In this document: in pieces, positions 13,930 through 24,259 of the stretch | Layout: each line of letters starts with the position of its first letter | Position numbering within the stretch: position 1 is the stretch's first letter | Assembly (NCBI GenBank): GCA_937988775.1 | Contig: CALKHP010000038.1 | Span: 1-25,032 of the forward strand | Length of the DNA stretch: 25,032 bases | Reading direction: 5' to 3' | Source of the DNA: an uncultured Alphaproteobacteria bacterium | Lineage (GTDB): Bacteria > Pseudomonadota > Alphaproteobacteria > Rhizobiales > Beijerinckiaceae | Notes under the pieces: generated by a model | Databases searched by the model: none | Told to the model about the DNA's origin: nothing | Seen by the model: only the letters and a program-made list of their open reading frames with translations | Made by a program: the position numbers and the translations under genes

Positions 13930-14610
13930 CTACTCCATGCGCGAGGCGCCGCCCGCGGCTTGGCGGATGGCGGCGATATTGGCGGCGTAGGCGGTCTCGC
14001 CGCCCTTGAAAACCGCGGTGCCGGCGACAAGCGCGTTGGCGCCGGCGGCGATGACGCGCGGTGCGGTGTCCGGCGTGATGCCGCCATCAACCTCGATATC
14101 GATCGGGCGGGCGCCGACGAGCGCCTTGACGCGGGCGATCTTGTCGATCACCGAGGCGATGAAGGCCTGGCCGCCAAAGCCCGGATTGACCGTCATGCAC
14201 AGCACGAGATCGACCATGTCGATCACTTGCGCCACAGTGCTCTCCGGCGTGCCGGGATTGAGCGCCACGCCGGCCCGCTTGCCGAGCGCGCGGATGGTCT
14301 GCAGCGAGCGGTGCAGATGCGGGCCGGCCTCGGCATGCACGGTGATGATGTCGGCGCCGGCTTTGGCGAAGGCCTCGAGATAAGCGTCGGCCGGGGCGAT
14401 CATCAGGTGCACGTCGAGCGGCTTTTTCGTCAGCGGCCGGATCGCCTGTAGGATGGCCGGCCCGAAGGTGATGTTGGGCACGAAATGCCCGTCCATCACG
14501 TCGCAGTGGATCCAGTCGGCTCCGGCATGATCGGCGGCCGCGACTTCGGCGCCAAGGCGCGAGAAATCGGCCGACAGGATCGAGGGAGCAATGGCGAGCG
14601 AGCGGCTCAT
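13930..14610 (-). CDS. rpe: ribulose-phosphate 3-epimerase
   Basis: Interconverts ribulose 5-phosphate and xylulose 5-phosphate in the pentose phosphate/Calvin pathways. The 226-residue TIM-barrel has all expected motifs: APSILSADFSRLG (8-20), HCDVMDGHFVPNITFGP with His35 and Asp37, DVHLMI with His68, MTVNPGFGGQ (139-148) and EVDGGI with catalytic Asp175, then the phosphate-binding GANALVAGTAVF. The start at 14610 is set by the family N-terminus and a GGAAAGG ribosome site. It lies 14 bases after the BASS-type transporter gene and immediately before purB, forming a likely three-gene unit. Confidence 0.96.
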   Translation of the reverse strand: MSRSLAIAPSILSADFSRLGAEVAAADHAGADWIHCDVMDGHFVPNITFGPAILQAIRPLTKKPLDVHLMIAPADAYLEAFAKAGADIITVHAEAGPHLHRSLQTIRALGKRAGVALNPGTPESTVAQVIDMVDLVLCMTVNPGFGGQAFIASVIDKIARVKALVGARPIDIEVDGGITPDTAPRVIAAGANALVAGTAVFKGGETAYAANIAAIRQAAGGASRME

Positions 14611-14624
14611 GACGGCCTTTCCGA

Positions 14625-15629
14625 TCAGGCTGTGCCGGCTTGGCCGGCTGGTCGGTTGGATTCCAGCCGCTCCATACGCCGGAGATAGGCCCGCGCCAAT
14701 GGTGAAACCAGCAGCGGCGTCAGGTAGACGGGGAATTGCGTCATGGCGAAGAACAGATAGGTGTCCTTCGGCGTCGCATAGCCGAGCACGGCGATGATCA
14801 GGCCGACATTGCGCAGGCTGGTGCCAAGGCTGGTGGTGAAAGCATCGTTGGGGCCGAGCCAGTTCATGACGACGAGCGCAAAAATCTGCATCGCCCCGCA
14901 GGTGACGACACTCAAGACGAGCAATGTCAGCACCCAGAGCGGATCGGCGAGGGCAGTCTCGATGACGCCGTCCATTGCGGCAATGGCGAAGAGCAGATAG
15001 CAGATCACGCCGACGCCATCGAACTGGTGCTTCAGGCTTCGCATGGTTTGCGGGCCGAGCCAGCGGCGCATCACCATCCCGGCGGCGATGGCGCCGCCGA
15101 CCAGCAGCAGCAGGCGCAGGCCGAGGACGCCGGTGCTGATCGGGACGTTCGTGCCGGTCAGGAACGTCAATAGCGGCGGCACAAGCAGCGGCGACAGCAC
15201 GGTGGTGACGAACAGCAACGCGATGATCATGCCGTTGCGGAAACCGAGCAGCATGGCATAGGCCGGGCAGCCGACCAGGATCGGCGCCGAGGCATAGAGC
15301 GCGAAGGCCAGCAGCAGTTCCTGGTTCCATTCCGGGCGCGGCAGGATCAGGAACGAGCCGAGCAGGACCAGCGGCGGCACGGCCATGATCCAGAGCAGGG
15401 CGAGCGCGAACCGGCGCGGCCGCTGCAGCGTGGCGCGCAGGTCGTCGCCATCGGTGCGGGCGAAGGTCATCATGATGAAAATGAAGGTGCTCACCGCCAG
15501 GGCCGGCCGCATGATATGGGCGAGCTGCGGCAGCGCCAGCCCGATGAAGATGCTGAGCGCGAAAAACACGGTGCCGTTGCGGCCAAGGAACGACAGGGCG
15601 CGGTTCAACGGTGCTAGAAGGCTGGTCAT
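14625..15629 (-). CDS. bile acid:sodium symporter (BASS)-family membrane transporter
   Basis: Integral membrane protein of 334 residues with nine or ten hydrophobic segments, resembling the BASS/SBF family of sodium-coupled carriers for organic anions. Helpful stretches are FIGLALPQLAHIMRPALAVS at the start, ALYASAPILVGCPAYAMLLG in the middle and SLGTSLRNVGLIIAVLGYA near residue 270-290, which resembles the family's conserved 'RN.gLa' helix. The start at 15629 (MTSLLAPLNRALSF) is chosen because residues upstream in the longer frame are low-complexity Arg/Pro with no membrane character; its ribosome site is weak. It is upstream of rpe on the same strand and divergent from the FAD dehydrogenase. 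The substrate is unknown. Confidence 0.72.
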   Translation of the reverse strand: MTSLLAPLNRALSFLGRNGTVFFALSIFIGLALPQLAHIMRPALAVSTFIFIMMTFARTDGDDLRATLQRPRRFALALLWIMAVPPLVLLGSFLILPRPEWNQELLLAFALYASAPILVGCPAYAMLLGFRNGMIIALLFVTTVLSPLLVPPLLTFLTGTNVPISTGVLGLRLLLLVGGAIAAGMVMRRWLGPQTMRSLKHQFDGVGVICYLLFAIAAMDGVIETALADPLWVLTLLVLSVVTCGAMQIFALVVMNWLGPNDAFTTSLGTSLRNVGLIIAVLGYATPKDTYLFFAMTQFPVYLTPLLVSPLARAYLRRMERLESNRPAGQAGTA

Positions 15630-15845
15630 GAGCGGATGATCGTATCCCGGTGCGGGCGGGCGGAAGCTTCCATGTGCCACGTCCGGCCGCCGAGAGCCAT
15701 CCGGTTGGCGCGGTTTTCCTCCGCGCATGGCTATTCCACTGTCACTTTCCGGGCGAAGCGGTTGATCGGTGCGGCGATTCCCGGCAAGACAGGGGCGGCA
15801 CGGCCGGCACAAGAGCACGGCGCGGGCAGGGGGAAGCCGAAGCAT

Positions 15846-17087
15846 ATGCGTAGCGATGTGATCGTTCTTGGCGCGGGTATCGTCGGCGTCGCCACCGCGC
15901 TTAATCTGCAGCAACGCGGCCGTTCGGTAGTGCTGGTCGACAAGGGCGACCCCGGACGCGGCACCTCATATGGCAATGCCGGCATGATCCAGCGCGAGGC
16001 GGTGACGCCATATGCGTTTCCGCAGGATTTCAGCACGATCCTGTCCTATGCGCTGAACAACCGGCGCGATGCGCATTACCATCTCTCGGCGCTGCCGAAG
16101 CTGGCGCCGGCGCTGTTTCGCTACTGGCGCAACGGACGGCCAGAGGCGGTGGCGCGCACGATCGCTGCCAACATCCCGCTTTTCGAGCATTGCCTGAGCG
16201 AGCATGCGGCGCTGGCCCAGGCAGCCGGCGTCAGCGCGGCCCTGCGCAAGGATGGCTGGATCAAGGTGTTCCGCACCGCCGCCGCGCAGGATGCCGCTCT
16301 CAAGATCTTCGAGGAGGCCAGGCGCTACGGCGTCGAATCGATCAGCCTCGACAAGGCGGCGCTCGCGGACAAGGAACCGCATCTGCGCGACGGGCTCATT
16401 GGCGGCCTGCATTTCGAGGCGCCCTATACGCTGGCCAACCCGCTGGCGCTGACGCTCGCCTATGAGGCGCTGTTCGAGGCGCGCGGCGGCAAGTTCTTGC
16501 GCGGCGATGCGCGCAAGCTGAACCTTGGGAGCGATGGCCGCTGGAGCGTGACGACGGCCTCCGGCGCGGTCGATGCCGCTGATGTCGTGCTGGCGATGGG
16601 GCCGTGGTCGGATGAGATTTACCGGCCGCTCGGCTATCGCATGCCGCTATTCGTCAAGCGCGGCTATCACCTGCATTTCACCTCGCAGGGCAATGCGGTG
16701 CTGAACCGCCCGGTGCTCGATGCCGATGGCGGTTTCATGCTGGTGCCGATGAGCCAGGGCGTGCGCCTGACCACGGGGGTCGAGTTCGCGCTGCGCGATG
16801 CGCCGCCGACGCCGGTGCAGATGACGCGCTGCGAGCCGTGGGCGCGCACGCTGTATCCGCTCGGCGAGGCGCGCGAGAAACAGCCGTGGATGGGCTGCCG
16901 GCCGTGCCTGCCCGACATGCTGCCGGTAATCGGTCCGGCGCCGCGCCACAAGGGCCTGTGGTTCGCCTTCGGCCACGCCCATCACGGGCTGACGCTGGCG
17001 GGCTCGACCGGCCGGCTGATCGCCGAGATGATCACGGGCGAGACGCCCTATACCGACCCGACGCCGTACCGCGCCGACCGGTTCTGA
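15846..17087 (+). CDS. DadA-like FAD-dependent D-amino acid dehydrogenase
   Basis: Flavoprotein of the DAO/DadA family, 413 residues, likely oxidising a D-amino acid (possibly D-hydroxyproline) to the imino/keto acid and feeding electrons to the respiratory chain at the membrane face. Visible motifs: the FAD fold VIVLGAGIVGVATALNLQQRG (near residues 5-25), the GTSYGNAGMIQ loop typical of DadA, the second FAD strand DVVLAMGPWSDEI and the C-terminal GCRPCLPDMLPVIGPAPRH and GHAHHGLTLAGSTGRLIAEM. The ATG at 15846 follows AGGGGGAAG; the in-frame extension to 15636 lacks family features. It is divergent from the BASS-type gene. A hydroxyproline epimerase-type gene about 7 kb away makes a D-hydroxyproline role conceivable, not shown. 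Confidence 0.85.
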   Translation: MRSDVIVLGAGIVGVATALNLQQRGRSVVLVDKGDPGRGTSYGNAGMIQREAVTPYAFPQDFSTILSYALNNRRDAHYHLSALPKLAPALFRYWRNGRPEAVARTIAANIPLFEHCLSEHAALAQAAGVSAALRKDGWIKVFRTAAAQDAALKIFEEARRYGVESISLDKAALADKEPHLRDGLIGGLHFEAPYTLANPLALTLAYEALFEARGGKFLRGDARKLNLGSDGRWSVTTASGAVDAADVVLAMGPWSDEIYRPLGYRMPLFVKRGYHLHFTSQGNAVLNRPVLDADGGFMLVPMSQGVRLTTGVEFALRDAPPTPVQMTRCEPWARTLYPLGEAREKQPWMGCRPCLPDMLPVIGPAPRHKGLWFAFGHAHHGLTLAGSTGRLIAEMITGETPYTDPTPYRADRF

Positions 17088-17091
17088 ACGG

Positions 17092-17161
17092 CCACAGGCT
17101 CGAGGCCGGGGCAAGACGGCGAGGGGGGTGGTATTTTGCCGGGCTTGACCCGGTATCCAGG
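17092..17161. repeat. degraded family A palindromic pair
   Basis: A minus-oriented partial unit (GGCTCGAGGCCGGGGCAAGAC, split over 17097-17117) begins just after the FAD dehydrogenase stop. It faces a plus-oriented unit TTGCCGGGCTTGACCCGGTA followed by TCCAG (about 17136-17160). The layout matches the better copy at 2882-2950. Confidence 0.6.
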
Positions 17162-17185
17162 AACAACCGCGCCCCACGGATCGGG

Positions 17186-17267
17186 ATCGGCCGGTCAAGC
17201 CGGCCGATGACGGCTGACATGTTTTACACCTTTCCTCGGCCGTCATGGGCCGGTTTATCCAGCCCAT
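17186..17267. repeat. REPIN-like inverted pair, copy 3 (family B/C)
   Basis: The left unit has perfect arms ATCGGCCGG (17186-17194) and CCGGCCGAT (17200-17208) followed by ATGACGG. The right unit has CCGTCAT (17240-17246) and arms ATGGGCCGG (17245-17253) and CCAGCCCAT (17259-17267, one mismatch). It lies in the convergent spacer between the dehydrogenase and the aminopeptidase. Confidence 0.78.
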
Positions 17268-17338
17268 CCCGACGCGAAGAACGGCTCGGTCAGGCCGTGC
17301 TTGAGGCCAGCCAAGAGTGGCAGGGCTCTTGAAGTGCT

Positions 17339-18340
17339 TCACCGCCGCCCGAACCGATCCCGCCAGGCGGGCAGGGCTCTGGCGAAGGGCAAGGCCGTCG
17401 CCGCGTGAACGCCGCGCGCGATGGCGCGTGACAGGCAATCGGCTGCGGTGGCCGCGATTTCGGTCAAGTCGTCCGGCCCCGTGAGCGGGCGCTTGGCCGT
17501 CGCGGCGGCGAACACGGTGTCGCCGTCCATGGCGGCGTGCGACAGCCGCAATGCGCGGGCGATGCCGCCATGCGCCGCGACGGCGAGGCGCTTGGCGCGC
17601 GCCTTGTCGAGCACGGCATCGGTGGCGACGAGCGCGATGGTGGTGGCCTGCACCTGACCTTTCCACGTCAGTTGCTGTGCGCCCGCCGGGATCGGCGCCG
17701 GAAAGCCGAGGCCGCCGAACTCGGCGTCACGTTCGAGGCCGGCCGCCCAGAAATGCGGGCCATCGCCAATGATGGCCGAGCCGAGTGCGTTGACGATGAC
17801 GAGCGCGCCGACGGAATGTCCGCTGCTTGTCGTGGCGCTGGCCGAGCCGAGCCCGCCCTTGAGGTTGACGGTCGTCGCGCCATAGCCGCCGCCGACCGTG
17901 CCGAGCGCGAAGGCGCCGGGCCGGGCCGCGCGGCACGCCTCGTAGCCGAGATCGCGATATGGCGAGAACCGGCCCCAGTGCTTGTCGCCGCCGTTGAGCA
18001 GGTCGAAGCAGATCGCCTGCGGCACCAGCGGCACGCGGATATCGCCAATGGCGAGGCCGCGGCCGTTCTCGCGCAGCCAGGCTTGCGCGCCGCCGGCCGC
18101 ATCGAGCCCGAAGGCCGAGCCGCCGGACAGCAGGATCGCATCGATCGCCGGCACCGTGCTCTCCGGCGCGAGCAATTCGGTTTCGCGCGTGCCGGGCGCG
18201 CCGCCGAGCACCGAGACCGAGGCGACGGCCGGAGCATCGAAGACGATGGCCGTGACGCCGCTGGCCAGACCCGCATCGTCGGCATGGCCGACGGCGAGGC
18301 CCGGAACATCGGTCAGCAGGTTGAGCGGCGACGCGTTCAT
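17339..18340 (-). CDS. P1-family (S58) aminopeptidase, DmpA/NylC-like
   Basis: N-terminal-nucleophile hydrolase of the peptidase S58 family (L-aminopeptidase/D-esterase DmpA, 6-aminohexanoate oligomer hydrolase NylC). The 333-residue precursor should cleave itself so that a Ser/Thr becomes the new N-terminus. Family features: DVPGLAVGHADD at the start, AILLSGGSAFGLDAAGG (68-84), GTVGGGYGATTVNLKGGLGSAS (147-168), then ATTIALVATDAVLDKARAKRLA, where Thr233 is the expected nucleophile, and MDGDTVFAAAT. The residue before Thr233 is Ala, where I remember Asn in NylC-type proteins. No signal peptide. It lies directly after the livK terminator and may be read through or have its own promoter; GGGGG serves as ribosome site. 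Substrate: probably small N-terminal or D-residue peptides, unproven. Confidence 0.86.
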   Translation of the reverse strand: MNASPLNLLTDVPGLAVGHADDAGLASGVTAIVFDAPAVASVSVLGGAPGTRETELLAPESTVPAIDAILLSGGSAFGLDAAGGAQAWLRENGRGLAIGDIRVPLVPQAICFDLLNGGDKHWGRFSPYRDLGYEACRAARPGAFALGTVGGGYGATTVNLKGGLGSASATTSSGHSVGALVIVNALGSAIIGDGPHFWAAGLERDAEFGGLGFPAPIPAGAQQLTWKGQVQATTIALVATDAVLDKARAKRLAVAAHGGIARALRLSHAAMDGDTVFAAATAKRPLTGPDDLTEIAATAADCLSRAIARGVHAATALPFARALPAWRDRFGRR

Positions 18341-18354
18341 CGTGGATTACCCCC

Positions 18355-18389
18355 AAAGAAAAAGGCCCGCGTGCGGGACGCGGGCCTTT
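18355..18389 (-). terminator. intrinsic terminator after livK
   Basis: A perfect 12-bp stem, AAAGGCCCGCGT (18361-18372) with ACGCGGGCCTTT (18378-18389), has a 5-base loop. On the minus strand the stem runs into TTTTTCTTT, 23 bases past the livK stop. Confidence 0.92.
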
Positions 18390-18412
18390 CCTTGCTTGTC
18401 GTTGGAAAAGGA

Positions 18413-19528
18413 TCAGTCGTTCTGCACGTAGGTGATTTTATCGCCGACCTTCTTCCAGGTGTACATCACATAGTCCGGCCGGGTGATGTCGCCCTTCTTG
18501 TCGAAGGACAGTTCGCCGATCACCGTATTGAACTTGCCGCCCTTGTGGATTTCAGCGGCGACCTTCTTCGGATCAAGCGACTTGGCCTTCTCGGCTGCTT
18601 CCTTGATCACCTGGAAGGCGGCGTAGGTGTAGAGCGTATAGGCTTCCGGGTTGATGCCCTTGGCGTTATAGGCGTCGACCACCTTCTTGGCTTCCGGGCG
18701 CTTGCGCGGGTCCGGCGGGAAGGTCATCAGCGTACCGATGACGCCCGGGCCGCCGATCGTGGCGAACTCGTCCGAGGTGATGCCGTCGGCACCCATCATC
18801 GGCGCCTTCACGCCCTGGTCGCGCATCTGGCGCACGATCAGGCCTGCTTCCGTCTGCAGGCCGCCCCAGTACACGAGATCGGCATCGGTGGTCTTGATCT
18901 TGGTGACAAGCGCCGAGAAGTCCTTCTCGCCGACATTGATACCTTCGAACAGCACCGGCTTGATGCCGTGCTTGGCCAAAGATTTACGCGTTTCCTCGGC
19001 AAGGCCCTGACCGTAAGGCGTCTTGTCGTGCACCATGGCGATCTTCTTGCCCTTGAAGTTCGCGGCGATGTAATCGGCCGCCACGACACCCTGCTGGTCA
19101 TCGCGGCCGCAAACGCGGAACGTGTTCCACAGCTTGCGCTCGGTATATTTCGGATTGGTCGCGGCCGGGGAGATCACCAGCACGCCGTTCTCGGCATAGA
19201 CGTCCGAGGCCGGAATGGTCACGCCCGAGTTGAAGTGGCCGACGACGAATTTGGCGCCGTCGCCGACGAATTTGTTGGCGACCGAGACGCCCTGTTTCGG
19301 GTCGGAGACGTCGTCGCCCTTCAGCAGCTCGACCTTCTGGCCGAGGATGCCGCCGGCGGCGTTGATGTCGGCGACGGCCTGCTCGGCGCCGTCAACCAAC
19401 TGCTTGCCGAACGAGGCGTTCGGGCCGGTGATCGGGCCGCCGAGGCCGATCTTGACCTGGGCATTGGCGCTGGCTGCGAACAGCAGGCCGATCCCCAGAG
19501 CCACTCCTGTGAGTAAAGCTTTTCTCAT
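18413..19528 (-). CDS. livK: branched-chain amino acid ABC transporter substrate-binding protein (LivJ/LivK type)
   Basis: Periplasmic type-I binding protein of 371 residues that captures leucine, isoleucine, valine or related amino acids for the LivHMGF importer. A Sec signal MRKALLTGVALGIGLLFAASANA ends at about residue 23, followed by QVKIGLGGPITGPNASFGKQ, the usual start of the first lobe. DINAAGGILGQKVELLKGDD, FVVGHFNSGVTIPASDVYAENG and KFNTVIGELSFDKKGD are characteristic. The AAAGGGAG ribosome site supports the ATG at 19528. It is last in the liv operon, after a 107-base gap, and ends in a strong terminator, which fits the high level of binding protein usually needed. Substrate range cannot be told from sequence. 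Confidence 0.94.
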   Translation of the reverse strand: MRKALLTGVALGIGLLFAASANAQVKIGLGGPITGPNASFGKQLVDGAEQAVADINAAGGILGQKVELLKGDDVSDPKQGVSVANKFVGDGAKFVVGHFNSGVTIPASDVYAENGVLVISPAATNPKYTERKLWNTFRVCGRDDQQGVVAADYIAANFKGKKIAMVHDKTPYGQGLAEETRKSLAKHGIKPVLFEGINVGEKDFSALVTKIKTTDADLVYWGGLQTEAGLIVRQMRDQGVKAPMMGADGITSDEFATIGGPGVIGTLMTFPPDPRKRPEAKKVVDAYNAKGINPEAYTLYTYAAFQVIKEAAEKAKSLDPKKVAAEIHKGGKFNTVIGELSFDKKGDITRPDYVMYTWKKVGDKITYVQND

Positions 19529-19635
19529 GTAGCACTCTCCCTTTGAATTCCTTCGGGATTTCCGTCCCGTGGCGGATTGCGCGCTCGCCTTACAAGCGCG
19601 ATCAAATCGGCTTTTTTAGCGACTGTCACTCGAAT

Positions 19636-20013
19636 TTACGGGCCCGTTTCCGGAGCGGGTGCCGGCGCGATCCTGGCCCGCCAGCCGAACGGGCCATGGC
19701 GCTCATAAGCCCAGCAATAGCGCCGCGCCATCTGGCTTGCCCGGGCGAGCCGGTAGCCGATCGATGCCGCGATCAGGCAGACCAGCGTATCCACGATGTA
19801 GAATTGCAGCGAGATCAGCGTTTCCTGAAACAGCGCGTAGTGCAGGAAGCGCACCGCGATGGCGATCACCATCGAATAGAACAGCAGAAGCCAGAGCGGG
19901 CGCCAGGTCTGGGCCACGGCGCGGCCGGTCTGGAAGGCGGCGGCGCCGCCGAGGATCACCGTCAGGAACAGGAACAGCCAGGGCGATTCCGCTTCGTAGA
20001 ACAGGCCTTGCAT
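19636..20013 (-). CDS. small membrane protein of the liv operon (DUF6867-like)
   Basis: A 125-residue protein with three or so membrane segments (WLFLFLTVILGGAAAFQTG, WLLLFYSMVIAIAVRFLHYALF, FYIVDTLVCLIAASIGYRLA), then a short basic, Pro/Ala-rich cytoplasmic tail. It sits between livF and livK with a 1-base overlap with livF (TGATG) and a GGGAGG ribosome site, so it is translationally coupled to the importer. I recall proteins of this kind (DUF6867) at the same place in rhizobial liv operons, but cannot check. Function is unknown; an accessory or stability role for the importer is a guess from position. Confidence 0.8.
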   Translation of the reverse strand: MQGLFYEAESPWLFLFLTVILGGAAAFQTGRAVAQTWRPLWLLLFYSMVIAIAVRFLHYALFQETLISLQFYIVDTLVCLIAASIGYRLARASQMARRYCWAYERHGPFGWRARIAPAPAPETGP

Positions 20014-20780
20014 CAGTGATGGCCTCCCTCGAGATAGGCGGCGCGCACTTTCGGGTCGGCGAGCAGTTCCTTGCCGGTGCCCGACATGGTGATCTCGCCA
20101 TTGACCATCACGTAGCCGCGATGCGCGAGTTTCAGCGCGTGGAAGGCGTTCTGCTCGACGAGGAACACCGTCATGCCATCCCTGCGGTTGATGTCGCGGA
20201 TGACCTGGAAAATCTGCTTGACGACCAGCGGCGCGAGGCCGAGCGAGGGCTCATCGAGCAGCAGCAGCTTCGGTCGCGACATCAGCGCGCGGGCGATGGC
20301 CAGCATCTGCTGTTCGCCGCCCGACAGGGTGCCGGCGCGCTGCTGCAGGCGTTCCTTCAGGCGCGGGAAGATGGTGCAGACGCGCTCGAGGTCGTCCTGG
20401 AAATAGGCGCCGCCATTGACCGTGGTGCCCATTTGCAGGTTCTCGAGGATCGTCATGCGCGCGAAGATGCGCCGGCCTTCCGGCGATTGCGCGATGCCCA
20501 GATGCGCAATTTTGTGCGTCGGCAACTGGGTGATGTCCTGGCCGAAATAGACGATCGAGCCGCTGCGGGCGCGCGGGTCGCCGCAGATCGTCATCATCAG
20601 CGTCGACTTGCCGGCGCCGTTGGCGCCGATCAGGGTGACGATCTCGTTCTCGTGCACGTCGAGATCGACGCCCTTCAGGGCGCGGATATGGCCGTAGAAG
20701 GTCTCGACGCCGCGAATCTGCAGCACCGTCCGCGCGGTCGCCGGCTGGACGAGGCCGGCATTCTCCGTCGCCACGCTCAT
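20013..20780 (-). CDS. livF: branched-chain amino acid ABC transporter ATP-binding protein LivF
   Basis: One of the two ATPases of the branched-chain amino acid importer, 255 residues. Walker A is GANGAGKST (52-60), the Q-loop is in GIAQSPEGRRIFARMT, the signature is LSGGEQQML (151-159), Walker B is LLLLDEPSLGLAP (about 173-185) and the switch His region is replaced by the LivF-type VEQN motif (FLVEQNAFHAL). The SPEGRRIF and VEQN stretches distinguish LivF from LivG. The GGAGG ribosome site supports the ATG at 20780, which overlaps the livG stop by 4 bases. Confidence 0.95.
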   Translation of the reverse strand: MSVATENAGLVQPATARTVLQIRGVETFYGHIRALKGVDLDVHENEIVTLIGANGAGKSTLMMTICGDPRARSGSIVYFGQDITQLPTHKIAHLGIAQSPEGRRIFARMTILENLQMGTTVNGGAYFQDDLERVCTIFPRLKERLQQRAGTLSGGEQQMLAIARALMSRPKLLLLDEPSLGLAPLVVKQIFQVIRDINRRDGMTVFLVEQNAFHALKLAHRGYVMVNGEITMSGTGKELLADPKVRAAYLEGGHH

Positions 20781-21681
20781 AGGCCAACCTCCGCTTCGAC
20801 GGCTTCGACTTCCTCGTCCTCGACGCCGAGATAGGCGGCGATCACCTTGGGGTCGTTCTGGATCTCTGCCGGCGTGCCGTCGGCGATCTTGGTGCCGTAT
20901 TCGAGCACCACGACATGGTCGGAGACCTGCATCACCACGCTCATGTCGTGCTCGATCAACAGGACCGAGGTGCCGTGCTCGTCGCGAATGGCGCGCAACA
21001 ACGTGTTGAGCTGGCCGCTTTCACGCGGATTCAGGCCGGCCGCTGGTTCGTCGAGGCACAGCAGCACCGGGTCCGTGCACATGGCGCGGGCGATTTCGAG
21101 CCGGCGCTGGTCGCCATAGGGCAATTCGCCGGCCGGATCGTCGGCGCGCTCGATAAGGCCGATCCTGTCGAGCCAGAACTTCGCCTTGTCGACGGCTGCC
21201 GCCGCGGCGAGCTTGTATTTCGACCGGCCGAACAGGCCGCCGATGGTGAAGTCCGAGGCGACCATCAGCGGGTTGTGCTGGGCGACCATCAGGTTCTCGA
21301 GCACCGTCATGCCCTGGAACAGCCGGATGTTCTGGAAAGTGCGGGCGACGCGCGCCTGCGCCGCGATGCGAAAGCCCGCCATGCGCTCGAGCAGGAACAG
21401 CGTGCCGCCCTCGACCACGAGCGAGGCGGTGTTGCTATCGGTCGCGGCGGTGAGGTTGGCCGCGATGTCGGCCGCGCCATGGCGCAGCGCGATGCGCCCC
21501 TCGGTCGGCTTGTAGAAGCCGGTGATGCAGTTGAACACGGTGGTCTTGCCGGCGCCGTTCGGGCCGATCACCGCGGTGATGTCGCCTTCGCGCGCCAGGA
21601 AGGACAGGTCGTTGATGGCGACGAGGCCGCCGAAGCGCATCGTCATGTGCTCGACGCTGAGCAGCGTGGTTCCCGCACTCA

Positions 21682-21682
<1 letters not shown>
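20777..21682 (-). CDS. livG: branched-chain amino acid ABC transporter ATP-binding protein LivG
   Basis: Second ATPase of the importer, 301 residues. Walker A is GPNGAGKTT (40-48), followed by VFNCITGFYKP; the Q-loop is RTFQNIRLF (about 114-122), the signature LPYGDQRRLEIARAM (187-201), Walker B VLLCLDEPAAGLNP and the switch His245 in LIEHDMSVV. Compared with E. coli LivG there are about 20-25 extra residues between the first strand pair and the Q-loop (residues 66-110, ending FLLERMAGFRIAAQA), which I associate with the rhizobial form. An acidic C-tail (EDEEVEAVEAEVGL) follows. It overlaps livM by 1 base and livF by 4. Confidence 0.95.
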
Positions 21683-23957
<2,275 letters not shown>

Positions 23958-24259
23958 CGATGCCGCACTCCCCGTCGATCACATCGTGATGTGGAACTTG
24001 TCACGTTCCTTCATCGATCGCTCGTGAGAGATTGTTAGCAGCGCCTTTTGCGGGCGGCAATTCGACAGAGAGCCAGAGTGTTAAAAAGCGTGAATAACGG
24101 AATTGTCGGCAATTCTTGGAGAATCATCTCAAAATATTGAAATAATCCCGTGATATTCGCTAATTCATGGACGCGCGCCCCGCCGAAGGCCCGGATTTCA
24201 CGCGCCCGGCGGTGATCGGACCACTTATTCTTTGGACTCATGCGGCCTATTTAGAAGAG
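23958..24259. other. AT-rich regulatory spacer upstream of livH
   Basis: These 302 bases between livH and the epimerase gene are visibly richer in A and T than the surroundings (notably 24070-24165). They contain the inverted repeats CACATC-GT-GATGTG (23980-23993) and GGAAC-N7-GTTCC near the livH start, and a perfect GAATTG-TCGG-CAATTC (24100-24115) further out, all plausible operator or leader elements for the liv operon. A 68-codon ORF on the minus strand (24035-24241) has no family features. No sigma-70 promoter stands out. Confidence 0.55.

Noticed and set aside
13930..15330. Long minus-strand ORF of 466 codons covering rpe and part of the transporter gene
   Set aside because: Only the C-terminal 226 residues are RPE; the upstream part is Arg/Pro-rich out-of-frame reading of the BASS-type gene.
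17537..19516. 659-codon plus-strand ORF
   Set aside because: Antisense to the aminopeptidase and livK; composition is typical of a high-GC shadow frame and no domain is present.
19580..19600. CGCGCT-N9-AGCGCG between the small membrane protein and livK as an attenuator
   Set aside because: Only six pairs with a 9-base loop and no clear T-run on the minus strand; could be chance in GC-rich DNA.
24035..24241. 68-codon ORF upstream of livH on the minus strand
   Set aside because: No ribosome site, no recognisable domain, AT-rich base use unlike neighbouring genes; it lies in the probable regulatory spacer.
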